Origin: Antrodiella citrinella
Taxonomy: Eukaryota > Basidiomycota > Agaricomycetes > Polyporales > Steccherinaceae
Direction: 5' to 3'
Assembly (NCBI GenBank): GCA_004802725.1
Contig: SGPM01000050.1
Span: forward strand, 1 to 64,000
DNA length: 64,000 nt
The notes beneath the pieces were generated by a model. It searched no databases. It was not told the origin of the DNA and worked only from the letters and a program-made list of their open reading frames with translations. Of the stretch, positions 33,191 through 44,436 are shown one piece after another; the stretch's first letter is position 1; each line of letters starts with the position of its first letter. The translations under genes were made by a program, and so were the position numbers.

Positions 33191-34009
33191 GTTTCACCTC
33201 AAAATACATACATCGTCTTCAACCACCTATGGCTATAAATTGGAATAATTTTTGTAGCGGTATTCGTGCTGGAAGTGATGCAGGAGGAGGATTTGGAATG
33301 AACTCTGGCCACTCTGGGTACTGCAACACTATCCCTCACGGAGAGAGCAGTTCAATCGTAGTATAGACTTCAAAGCCCTCTACTGAATAATGATATGAGA
33401 ATATACCCATGTTTATTAACGTTTATTACCAAGCTACGTGATACAACACTATGTACATAAAGATACGATGAAGTTTCCTGTCACCGAACTCGAACCGAGG
33501 ACCACCGCAACGGACAATGCCAGCCGGCGCGATCAAGCGCCCATAGTTTTTTCGAATGCGCAACACTTTTCTCAAGCATGATCGGTAATTTCCGCAATAT
33601 ATGATACACTTTTTATCTCAGACGGTTTTTGGCAGTTCAACTCAATTTGAATTATTTGTGTCCAGCGTGGGCCGTCATACCTACGGGATGAAACCAGTCT
33701 GCGGAGACACCGAAACCTGTCGCTAAGGGTCGCAACCTGGAATGAACCGCGGATTTCTTTGAGAGAAGAGTTGGTTCCGAAGCAAAAAGCACAATGTGTA
33801 AAAATTACCATTCTAGCATCAGAATTCCTTGTATTCTCCTACCATCATTGATTCATTGTGGCGTCCGATCGCAAGGGAAACGTGTGACGTTCGTAAAAGG
33901 CATTCTGAGCACCATTCATTTTTGCTACCGACGAATATCAGGACGACTACTTAAACGTAGCTGTGTGCGCCCCACGCCGACAAAATTCTTCCACGCACTT
34001 TTTTTACAC
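33191..34009. other. Intergenic with a possible Pol III B-box
   Basis: About 820 bp without a gene. On the minus strand near 33490 lies GGTTCGAGTTC, close to the tRNA B-box consensus, preceded by GC-rich sequence, but no acceptor stem can be formed. It may be a tRNA-derived SINE relic. Confidence 0.3.
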
Positions 34010-34710
34010 ATGCCCCAAAACCTGTGTGCCATCACCGCCCGCCGCCCCCCCTTAGCCTACGAAGAAGAGGCGGCCACAGCCCGCATCCTTCAATGCGCTT
34101 GGCGGGTTCAAACCGCCATCGACACGTTCCGTGCGTGCCCGGAGAATGGGGAGCATCATGTTCAACAAAACTACGCTCGTGGTCTGATCCTCGAACTGGT
34201 ATGTCCTGTTCAAGTTGGTAGAATTCAATTTTCATTGCTCACCCGTTATTAGCGGGTCATCGAATGCGTTCTCGGTCGGCGTACCCTCCTTGCAAAGGGC
34301 CTCCTGTTCATGGAGATTCCCAATGCGATCAGTGTGCTCGCTGAGTGCTTCAGATACATGGATAGCCTCGGGACGATAGAGTTTTACCTCCGCGACTTGG
34401 TGCGCCTGGAGATCGGGGAGAAGGATAGAGTGTCCGACGACGGAGCGTTCTGCAAGGATCATGCTCCTCAGTGGTGGTTGACTATCACCGAGGCTCCTGT
34501 GCGGGTAAGTCAGTCGTTGCCTCATATACAATAACGTGTTTCATAATTTCTATATTTCAGCCATTCAAATGCAACAAATACCCAAGCATGGAAGGCCCTC
34601 TGTATGTTCACGCTCGTTACAGCCGCCGTCAGGTTGCTCTAGGCCCGTCGTTCGTATGGCGCAACGCCGCCCGCAGGTTGCTTGAAAAGATGGGGATCAT
34701 GGGGTATTGA
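34010..34710 (+). CDS. Hypothetical protein, 196 aa, three exons
   Basis: Exons 34010-34198, 34253-34504, 34561-34710; introns 54 and 56 bp with good GT-AG ends, all phase 0. The start ATG opens MPQNLCAITARRPPLAYEEE. The central exon reads RVIECVLGRRTLLAKGLLF and later KDHAPQWWLTITEAPVR. The last exon contains PFKCNKYPSMEGP and ends EKMGIMGY. Several Cys and His residues are present but no standard zinc finger. I do not recognise the family. The clean splice structure supports a real gene although it sits in repeat-rich DNA. Confidence 0.6.
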
Positions 34711-35911
34711 ATGATCGTTCCATTGTCGACTTCGTATGTTGTCATTTTCTTGTTGTGGACCCTGGTGTGTTTGGGTTCAATACATACATTCGTCGCGTCG
34801 TCTCCAATTTCTTGCCATACTTCGCCTGGATCTGAGAGGAGGGAGTGTAAAAAGTTGTGAGCACCCGCAAATTTGCCCGGCGTTACATGTTGAAGTCGCC
34901 TCCAGACATTCGAGTACATTATGCTTGCGATTGTCGGCTGACGACCAGGACCCAATTTCTACATCAGCAAAATGCGGAGATCCTAATCACTCCGATAATC
35001 CTAACGGATTTTTGTTAGGATTGGTAGGACCATTAGCTGGTAGGAGCAGAATCACATTCAGTGTCAATGGAAAATGCATTCACGACTACAATAATCTACG
35101 TAGCTATCGACAAAGAATGACCGAAATGCATTCGACGACTATGAAGAATGAAAATGTGAAGGCAGACCAATGAGGCATCTGAACGCAAAATACAACTTGA
35201 ATCAAAACAAACAACACTGACGCGAGTACTGACGGCGAGATGTGTCTCGAGTCGTACAATCCACACTTTCAGCGACAGCCTACAGGGCCTCCGGTCAGGA
35301 TGATAAACATCGCACGGGAAGTGTGCAAACGCGTTGTCGAAACCTAACAACGACGACGCACGACCGAAGACTCACTCCTCATATCTATGTCGCCATCTTG
35401 CATGAGGAGTGTGTCGTACCGTCTATATGTGACCGTTTCGCAAGTTCGGATTGTTGAGGATAGTGCGAGACCTAGCAAGAGTTAGCATAAGTGAAGGTGG
35501 TAATGGTGGCAACAAAGTCGACGATGACAATCGAAAGTCCAAAAAATAGGTCGGAGATTAAAGCTGCACCGAAGCCGTCAGCGCCATTCACGGTCTACCG
35601 TAGTCTGGTCCTAGTCTGCGTAGCTAACCTTAATAATCCGATGAGCTGCCGCGTCGATCGTCTGTAGTTAAGCAACCTTAATAATCCGATGAGCTGCCGC
35701 GTCGATCGTCTGTAGTTAAGTCATGCGGTCACTCCGGTGTAGGAATCAAACACTAGCCGAGCCAATCTTGCCGTTACAGGGATTGGGGCGACAGCATGTG
35801 GACGCCGCGGGTGCTTCTTTCCTCACGCAGTGGCAAAAAGGCGAGCGGTACGTAAAATCATCATTGAATGTGTAATACTACATTGATCGCAACTCATCCC
35901 CGTATGCATTG
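34711..35911. other. Intergenic with a 48 bp tandem duplication
   Basis: 1.2 kb without a recognised gene. The 48 bp unit beginning AACCTTAATAATCCGATGAG occurs twice in tandem from 35626 to about 35720. Other open frames are short. Confidence 0.5.
35626..35720 (+). repeat. 48 bp perfect tandem duplication
   Basis: Two adjacent copies starting at 35626 and 35674, identical by eye and ending GTCTGTAGTTAAG. It is a recent local duplication with no coding role seen. Confidence 0.9.
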
Positions 35912-36767
35912 CAGCCAAAAGAACATGGATTACGCGTTTGCGAACGCCATGGGGCGCTGGAAAGGAACCTTGACGAAGATTCTCCTTTTGTAGGATGTCA
36001 ATTGCCAATATCAAGCACCTTTACGACAGAATCACCGCCTCAACACAATTACAGGACCTCGTGGATATCGAAGCGCTATTCATCCAATATGGCATCGGGT
36101 TGTTCCATGTGCATTCGCACAGCAACACATGTTATTGCCGATTCGCGCCGACGTACATTCGAGGCGCAGGTATGATAGATGGGGAGTTGATTGAGACACT
36201 GTGGGAGCCTCTGAACCATATCTCTGAGAGTATTCGGGCTATGGTCGGGCTTTCACAGACAGGAGACACCAGACATCCATATGAATGATTCGAATTGGAA
36301 GAAGACTACTCGTATCGGTAAATACCTCTCGCATCGACATCGACATGATACCATTCGATTCATTCAAATTGAACACAGTGCCATATATTCTTCGCAAGTA
36401 CAGGACCGCTGCGAAGAGCGTGGAGGAGACTGAAGAAGAATACAACAGTTTGTGCGAGACGACAATTGTTCATGACAACATGGCCGAATGGCTGAAGATG
36501 GAAGATGCGGCGCATCACGCGCGATCGGAAAGTATGACACAAGTCCACCGCATGGATATATATGACACGTCCAAACAAGCTGGTATGTTCTTGCAATGCC
36601 GATCTCCTACTATAGACATAATCGCTGGTGTAGGTCCCAGCCGAGCTGACAAGCAATTGGCACTCGTTCGTAAGGAATCAGGAGACCTTGTTGGGGCTTC
36701 GGCATGGATGGATCAGTTCCCAAATTCGCCGCTAGTCAACAGCCCCTCAGAAGTCCATGTTGCTTGA
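35912..36767 (+). pseudogene. Decayed KDZ transposase relic (not the type in the 19.7 kb element)
   Basis: Fragments of a KDZ core occur in order but in different frames. KNMDYAFANAMG is followed by a TAG where a tyrosine is expected, then DVNCQY. A shift leads to GIGLFHVHSHSNTCY and DGELIETLWEPLNHISES, another shift to DIHMNDSNWKKTTRIGKYL, and a third to EWLKMEDAAHH and MDIYDTSKQ. These blocks match the C-terminal core of KDZ transposases linked to the CxC2-type cluster, not the CxC1 type at 12.9-17 kb. At least one stop and two frameshifts make it non-functional. It lies between the 170 bp inverted repeats, but nothing shows that those belong to it. Confidence 0.75.
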
Positions 36768-37431
36768 TGTTAGCAATGCGTCAACAAGATCTCACGCTGA
36801 TGGAACAGAGCAGTGTTAATCACCTATACACTATCCCCGTGAGAGAGGGGCAGACTCGCTTTCAGAGTAAACTCACGGTTTAGATGGGAAATTTGTGGTT
36901 GATATCCCTTACACGCGAGCACTGTTTTCCTCTCTGTCGCTCACCGGTACTCCCCATCGCGATAGCAACAACCTTCACTCCACTCCCCCTCATCCGCATA
37001 CTGTCTCCTCCGCTGACTGAATGAGTTGGTCTGACATCCACGAGTGAGTGATTATATTTAATGTCGTTGTTTCTGGTAGAGCTCATTGCAATCAAACAGT
37101 TGTGAGCCGTCATCGTCGTTCACACTGAGCTCGTACCCACATGAGCTTTCCGATGCATCCCCTACAGTCCGCTTGGAACCTTGTATGTCGGATCGTGCGA
37201 CCCCCGATCACGGATGCTGCCCCGACTATTTCTTTGAACACGATTTCGTGAGTTTGTTTACCATACCGATTTTTTATATTTACCTTGTTGCCGATCACAG
37301 TGCTCGAATTTCTCGTGTTGCGGTCTCGTGCTCACCGACATGCATGCACTATTGGGCCATTTTGAAGAAGCGCATGTCGTCGTGATAGGGAGAGACTGTG
37401 GGCCCACCTACCCACATTTCCTGTCAGGACT
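36768..37431. other. Intergenic, no gene seen
   Basis: About 660 bp between the KDZ relic and the right copy of the 170 bp inverted repeat. Short frames only. Confidence 0.5.
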
Positions 37432-37600
37432 TTCTGTTAGAATTCCTGAGGACAGTAGGAATAGAATGAATGTATTGCGTTTGGCTGAGCTCTTGCAAAC
37501 GCATGAGAGGGGGGAAATACACGAAAAGAGGGCTTTATCTACGAAAACGGGATCAATGATAAATTCGTTGTTGATCTACGAGAACTGCCTCATCATAGAT
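37432..37600 (-). repeat. 170 bp inverted repeat, right copy
   Basis: Partner of 33021-33190. No target duplication is visible outside the pair: TTGTTGAA precedes the left copy and GACTACTG follows the right one. Confidence 0.9.
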
Positions 37601-38364
37601 GACTACTGGCCTTCCGCCCCTGCCTGCCTACCACTGTCCGGCGGTCCATGTGTCATGGTGAGGCCCTGCCATCAGCTGACACATGTTATATGAGCTAATG
37701 ATGGATCATCAGCTGATGTCCGGGCTCCATCTATCATAGTCTAATTGGGATTACGGTGTGTCATGTATTATGTACTAACCAACTGAATACGCTCGGTGAC
37801 GCGGATTCCGAACGATCCAGCGCTCGGAGATGCGAAACATTGTGTAACGTAGTGACATTGTGTGACAGTAGGTGACGAGCCACCTCGGAACCTTCCGTAA
37901 CCTGACCTGACCTGACCGTAACCACGCTCCCGAACGGAGCCTAAGGCGCAGAGCGAGCCCCGTTATCGACGGCGGCGAAGTCAACGTGAAAGTGAGATTT
38001 CGAGAATAAATGTATTGGACAGGGAGTACACGCACATGCTACAGGGTGGTTTGCAGATTGTAATGAACGCGACGATGATATGGGAACCGAGAGAAAGCAG
38101 AGCGACACACAAAAAGGGCAACATTAACCTGTAAATAGACACATTCACAAAACGAGGGGCGAGGGGAAACGTAGAGAACAAGGACCTGGACGCCGCACCT
38201 ACATTTGCGACGAGAGGCCAAGGAAGCGAGACAGAGGGAGAAAGAAGAAAAAGGACAAAGGAAAGAGTGGTGTTCGTGTACAACAAGTTCATTTACAAGA
38301 AGGGGGATAAATGTAGGAAGAAAAAGGACAAAGCGATGTACATGAATAGCAGGGATTCACGAAA
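37601..38364. other. Intergenic
   Basis: About 760 bp downstream of the CCR4 gene. It contains the short direct repeat CCTGACCTGACCTGACCG at about 37902. No gene. Confidence 0.5.
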
Positions 38365-40973
38365 TCATCGACCGGAGTCCGGGAAGACAGGTGGTGGCCG
38401 CACGGGTAGAGGATCTTTGGGAGGCCTGACACGGAACTCGGAGCCTATACAGACGTGACTACAATATCGGCAAGAACGTGAGTCAAAGATGTCAACGGGA
38501 AGTAATTAAATACGTACTCTGATGGGAAATGGGCGTTGGGGAAGCCAACCACCTTGCCCAAATAATTCTTGTCTATTTCTCCGAGAACCGCGCTCACAGA
38601 TAGATTGGCTGTGGAGAACCAGATGTAATCGATGACGCCCCGGAACGTAGGCGTGAAGTTTGTGAACGGAATTTCCCCCGCAACCGAGTAGGTACTCTGC
38701 AGTCCAAGCTTGTGCCGCAGACCATCCGACGTGTACTTCCCGTACGTGTGCGCCATGAAATCAGGATGATTTGAGACGACTGAACCCGCCGACAAGAACT
38801 CGTACACACCGCTCGGGGGCAACGAGTTAAAGTCGCCACATACTACCAACGGAATCTTAGTGCCATCGGAGTACACAGGCGGGGGTCGTGATGATGCGTT
38901 GTCGCTTGCTGAGGAACCATTGGTGGTCGCGGTAGTGGGAGACGTCGTCGGAGGCCGAGGAGGATACTTAGCAAAGCTATTGGCGATCTTCTCGATCTCA
39001 TCAATGAGCAACGCGACTTGTACCAGCTTGACGTCACGGTACTGAGGGTCCCAATGAATGTGCGTGTTCGCGACGATGATTCGGGTGCCAGTCTCTTTCG
39101 TCTCGAAGGCGCAAACAACGGCTATGTGGTCCTTGCCCAACACGCGATTGAACATGTCGTCGGTCTTCTTGAAGTCAGACCTCTGCATGGCAACGGTATT
39201 GAACTCGATGAGCTGTTTCTCAACAAGAGTGTACCTAACAAGCGCAATCAGTCGACTTCTCGAGGTGTAATTTTGAGGACGCACTTCTTGGATTTGTAGA
39301 AAGTCGCACAGCCGTCAACATACCGCCTATCAGCCTCACTCATCGTCTTGTACCGCCCCTTCGGCCAGAACACCCCGTCATAGCCTTGATCTGCCAACGT
39401 CTCCAGGAAGTACTCTTCGTACTGCGCGCCCTCCACCTCCTGCAAGCACACGAAATCCGCATCCTGAATCCTGATCTCCTCCATGATGAGGTCCCTGCGA
39501 TACTTCCAAGCAAGGGCCCATGACGGCGTATATCCGTACATCCTCTCTGTTGCTGAGCGCTCGCAGAGGATGTTGTAGCAGATAACCTTGAACGTCTCCG
39601 CGGAGGAATCAACGGTGCTGATGACAGTGGTCCATTGTCGCGTAGAGGGTGGAACGGGAGCCGGACAAGAATCACGGAGGTGAGCGATCAAAGCTGGTGT
39701 GCCTTGCTCTTGTACCATATGCTTGAGCGACATATCCATCGGGTTTCCTTCGATACCGAGTGTCTGTAGCTGGTGCAGGCTGCCTAGCTCCGGTGGAAGG
39801 GTTGTCAAGTGATTGTCGAAGAGATACAGCTCCTTCAATGATGTCAGCATGCCGAGCTCGTGAGGTACTGAAACTAGGTTGTTCCCGGACAAATCGAGGA
39901 GTTCGAGGTGCTTCAGCTTCGTGATCTCTGGAGGCACAGATGTGAGGGCGTTGTGGTTGAGATAGAGATTGATGAGGAAGGTGAAGGTAAAGAGACCTGA
40001 ATTGGGAGGAATATTCTTGATATTGACTCCACCCATATCGAGTGAACTCCAAGTGTTCTGTGGCGGTTTCTGAGCCGTTGGTCGATTGAGCTCTGTGATT
40101 GGGGTTGCAGGGGTACGTGGAATGAGCGAGATGGTGGATGGGGAGCCGGTGGCATTGGACTCTGAGTCAGTGTCCTTCGCCGCACCGTTCAAATCTGCAG
40201 GCTTGAAGGCATTTGGGTTTTGAATCGGAATGGCAGATTTCTGAACCGTACGTGCAGCCATTGCACTCGCTCTTGCACGGTGGTGTGGCGATCGTGAGGC
40301 GCGGATTATCTGCGAGCATAAATAAGAAGAATGTACATTGAAACCGGACCCAAAAAGCGAAGGTTGAGTGGGCAATGTAGGTGCAACAACTTTGAACATG
40401 TCCCATAGTGATATGTCAAAGTCGCAGATGCCTGAACAACCTGAAGACGCAGAAAAGCGCTAGTGGCGTCTCAGGTGAGCAACGCCCGCAGATAGAGGTT
40501 CTCTACGATTGTACAACATGGATACAACAAAGATGGGAGGGAGGGGCAGGAAACCGAACATAATAGAACCTGAAGCGACTCACCTCACACTTGAGCAACT
40601 GGTTCTGCCAATGCGGTGTTATGATCTGCGTAACAACTCCATTCCCCGGCGACCCATTCTGCACCAAACCCGTCTGAAGACCATTCCCGTTCGGCGGCGA
40701 CTGGTAATGTGGATGCGAGAGCGAGTTCTGGTGGTGGTGGTGTCCGAGGGGACCGGACATATGAGGGTGCGGGTGGTGCTGCATGGCATTCATTGCGCCA
40801 TTGGCATGCGGGAATAGAGAATATGCGGGGGATGTTGGCTGTTGCGCATGATTGGGTGGCCCAAGGACTGGGTGGTGGCCTGCTCGAGTCCATGGAGATT
40901 CGTGCATTTGCGCAGGGTGTTGGTGGGTCGGCATCTTCTGAGCAATGCCCGGGGATTGCTGTGGGTAGTACAT
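38365..40973 (-). CDS. CCR4: CCR4, catalytic deadenylase of the CCR4-NOT complex
   Basis: Four exons: 40973-40584, 40309-39285, 39234-38518, 38458-38365; 741 aa, all phases agree. CCR4 shortens mRNA poly(A) tails. Residues 1-130 are rich in Gln, His and Pro (HHHHQNSLSHPH). Leucine-rich repeats follow at about 225-330 (LINLYLNHNALTSVPPEI, LLDLSGNNLVSVP), the NOT1-binding part in yeast. The nuclease of the exonuclease-endonuclease-phosphatase fold then begins at VICYNILCERSA, with magnesium-binding VCLQEVEG, NTHIHWD, VVCGDFNSLP, and RGVIDYIWF. The final SDH motif is split across the last intron (PS-DHVCIG), which fixes that splice. The first intron is 274 bp, longer than usual. All catalytic residues are present. 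The start is the ATG before YYPQQSPG. Confidence 0.95.
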
Positions 40974-41501
40974 GGCATTGAAAGTTGAAGTATCCACGAC
41001 TCCCAAGGGTAGAGATGCGACGCTGAGAGGTCCGAGAGGGAAACCTCCTCAAGCGAGGGATTGGGAATCAGAGGTCTTGTGCGGGGAAGGCTAGCTTGAT
41101 GCAATACCGGAGAGGTTAAAGAATAGAGGGGAACAGCGATTAAAAAGGAACGGCGGTGAGGATGCGTCGGCCCTCCGAAGCCCAGCGTTCGTGATCACTG
41201 TGTGCAACGGCGAGGAAAGGGTGTTGGTCGTCGTGCAGGGTGACGAAGGAGGCGAAGACAAAAGCGGTGGACCACCGCTTACTAATCGAGATCTTCCACG
41301 TGACCGATTCTACAAGATACGGGCGCTTGTCGACACAATTTAACACCCGGAGATTGCAGAGATCGTACCAGGCGAGAAATATGCCCAGTCGTGTTTTACT
41401 CGTGTCGCTCGTGGAGTCGTCCTACAAAAACCCTCGTCGAGCTCAGCATATAACCTCACATCTTGGACATACCCCTCATCGTTAGAAATATCCACTCCAA
41501 C
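40974..41501. promoter_or_regulatory. Divergent promoter region of CCR4 and MVD1
   Basis: About 530 bp between two divergent housekeeping genes. A minus-strand open stretch at 41346-41140 (SVTWKISISKRWSTAF, HSDHERWASEGRRILTAVPF) looks protein-like but has no start or splice support, so I leave it unnamed. Confidence 0.4.
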
Positions 41502-42829
41502 ATGGCCATCTACCAAGCCACCGCGTCTGCTCCGGTGAACATCGCTTGCATCAAGTATGTCCCCACTTATACTCACGATGTTTGCTCTCATGATCTGACA
41601 ATAGTGCATTGATGTTGCAGATACTGGGGAAAGAGAGACACGAAGTTGATTCTGCCCACGAACTCTTCATTGTCTGTCACTCTCGATCAGGATCATCTTC
41701 GGTCTACCACGACGTCTCGGGCAGATCCCTCCTTCGAGAAAGACAGGCTTTGGTTGAATGGCAGCGAGGAGGAGATCAAAGATGGTGGAAGGCTTGCAAC
41801 ATGCATTCGAGAGATGAAGAGTCTCAGACGCGAGGTTGAGCAGAAAAATCCCAACGAGCCCAAGGTACATATATGTTGATCTCGACCTAACGATCGCTCA
41901 CTTTCTCCCAGCTATCATCATTTGCAGTACACATCTGCTCTCGGAACAACTTTCCCACAGCTGCTGGACTTGCCTCCTCTGCCTCCGGGTTCGCCGCCTT
42001 AGTCTCTTCTCTCGCCGCTCTCTACAAGCTTCCTGCAACTCCCTCACAGCTCTCCCTGATTTCCAGGCAGGGCTCAGGCTCTGCTTGCCGCTCTCTGTTT
42101 GGCGGATTTGTGGCATGGAAAATGGGCTCGGCTTCGGACGGTAGTGATTCACTTGCCGTGGAAGTCGCTCCTCAGTCGCACTGGCCTGACATCCACGCCC
42201 TCATTTGTGTCGTCTCAGATGATAAGAAGGGCACGAGCTCTACGTCTGGCATGCAGCGCACCGTCGAAACTTCGCCTCTCCTCCAGCATCGAATCAAGCA
42301 CGTTGTCCCCGAGCGAATGAATGCTATTTCAGAGGCCATCCTCGCGAAAGACTTCGACACCTTCGCTCGCATCACCATGCAGGACTCCAACCAATTCCAT
42401 GCCGTGTGCCTTGACACCGATCCCCCCATCTTCTACATGAACGATGTCTCCCGTGCCATCATCGCCCTCGTCACGGAGTACAACCGTCTCTCCGTTGAGA
42501 ATGGTGGTAAGCTTAAGGCTGCGTACACGTACGATGCTGGTCCGAACGCGGTCATCTACGCGCCGAAGGAGAACCTCAAGGAGATCATTTCAATGGTTGT
42601 CAAGTACTTCCCTCAGGCAGAACCCTTCAAGGATCCTTTCGGTTTGTTCGGGGCGCAATCCGTCGGCGCTGGGAGTGTCGTCAGTGGCTTCAACGAGGCG
42701 GTGGCGAAGCCCTTCGGTGTAGGGGCTGTCAAAGCTTTGATCCACACCAGGGTGGGTGACGGTCCAAGGGTGCTAGGCGACGAGGAGGGACTGCTGGGAA
42801 CAAATGGCTTACCTAAAGAGGTGGTTTGA
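41502..42829 (+). CDS. MVD1: Diphosphomevalonate decarboxylase
   Basis: Three exons: 41502-41554, 41621-41864, 41912-42829; 404 aa, the usual length. The enzyme converts mevalonate diphosphate to isopentenyl diphosphate with ATP, the last step of the mevalonate pathway that feeds ergosterol and prenyl groups. It opens MAIYQATASAPVNIACIKYW, then GKRDTKLILPTNSSLSVTL. The GHMP-kinase ATP loop is FPTAAGLASSASGFAAL (about residues 112-128), followed by RQGSGSACRSLFGGFV. The late motif AAYTYDAGPNAV is conserved in the family. All three exons join without frame loss. It is close to, but divergent from, CCR4. Confidence 0.96.
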
Positions 42830-43038
42830 CCGACCTTAGTGTTTGTACTTGTAGATATGATGTTCACCATAGAGAGTCCGAGCGAATCCGGCTCAAAAGT
42901 CAAGTAAAGCATTGAAAAGTTCAGTACTAGTGGGGTAGTTGCGCCTTACGGCCCGTTGAAGGGAGCGCCTAATGCTAGTGAACACTGGACTCCGAGTCTT
43001 CTTGGACTCTTCTTCACACTCTATCACTCATACCCACT

Positions 43039-44162
43039 ATGACCGCTCAGAAGATAATATACGGGACGGCATGGTATGTTTTGATGCACTCCTTTGGTCT
43101 GTAGTAACTGCATTGGTGAGGCAGGAAGGAAGTGCGAACAACCGCTTTAGTTGTCACCGCGGTTCTGAACGGATTTCGGGCTATCGACACAGGTATGACT
43201 CGTACAACATTGGCATATATTTTACCTTGCATGATCCCTGACCGATTGTCCTTGATGTTCCAGCATGTCAGCCCAAGCATTATCGGTACGCATGAGTTCA
43301 ATGTGCGGCTCGTAAGACGTTCCATAACACATACCATGTGTACGAAGCGAGGATCTCGTAGGAGACGCACTCCAGATTCTGTACGACAAACACGGAATCA
43401 AACGTGAAGATCTCTATCTGCAGACAAAGTATGTATATGTCCATGTGTCGTCGTACCACTTAGTCATTTCGTGCCATAGGTATACACCTATCGGAGGACA
43501 AGACCAAAGCAAGCCCCTGCCTTACGACCCCTCCACAAATCTGGAGACTCAGATCAGGACGTCGTGTCAGAGTTCTCTTGATAACCTGAAGACGTCGTAT
43601 CTTGACTGCATCTTGTTGCATTCCGCACTCGACACCCTACCTCGCACTATCACTGCATGGAGGATCCTTATGGCGCTGCAAGACGCAGGAAAAGTAAAGC
43701 ATATTGGAGTTAGCAACGTGTACGACGTTTCCATCTTGGAGGCGCTACACCGCGATGGTGGCAGGATGGTGGAAGTCGTCCAGAACAGATGGTTTTCGGG
43801 GAACAAGTGGGACAAAGCTGTGTTAGGGTACTGCACGCATAACAGCATCCAGTATCAGTGAGTCACCGGTCTTAGCCTATTGTTTGTGTTCAACGCTTAC
43901 GGCTGGTAGATCATTCTGGACGCTCACCGGTGCTCCGAAGTTATTGGCGCATCCTACCCTTATCGGAATAAGCAAGCGACTTCATTGTACTCCTGCTCAA
44001 ACGCTCTACAAGATTGCACAGACTCTTGGCATCACTCCCATATCTGGTACGACAAATGAAGAGCACATGAAGGAGGATATTGATGTCGCCGCGCTGACCT
44101 TCGATGAGGAAACAAGTGCGGAGGTAGCTTCATTGACTTCTGGTTTTATGGCGTTGACCTGA
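43039..44162 (+). CDS. Aldo-keto reductase
   Basis: Six exons: 43039-43073, 43125-43192, 43264-43285, 43348-43428, 43480-43857, 43910-44162; 278 aa. The third exon is only 22 nt. These enzymes reduce carbonyls with NADPH in a TIM barrel. The catalytic tetrad is in place: D in RAIDTA, Y in CQPKHYRED, K in LQTKYTP, H in CILLHSAL. The later part reads KHIGVSNVYDVSILEAL and VVQNRWF, and the cofactor-end motif GITPISGTTNEEHMKED. The start ATG opens MTAQKIIYGTAW. The substrate cannot be told from sequence. Adjacent to MVD1 but with its own promoter. Confidence 0.92.
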
Positions 44163-44436
44163 TCCAAAACCTGAGCACTCCTATGTATAATTGATTGATC
44201 CATGTCGATAGCCTCTAATGTTCAGTTGCCGTTATGTGAGGTTTCGGAAACAGCCGAGGCATTGTGGCGTCATCGGAGCAAGGCTCCATCTTGACCATCA
44301 ACGATGCATCAACCACGAACCAGCAACACCTTCACAGTCTCACTAGAAATATTTGTCTCGAGATCGTCCGTCGACATATCCAAACAGCTACATCAACATC
44401 CAACTGAGGTAAGCGCAGTTTCGTCCCTGTTCCTCA

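Noticed and set aside
33480..33560. Possible tRNA with B-box GGTTCGAGTTC on the minus strand
   Set aside because: The 3' strand CGGTGAC has no GTCACCG partner about 70 nt upstream; at best a SINE relic.
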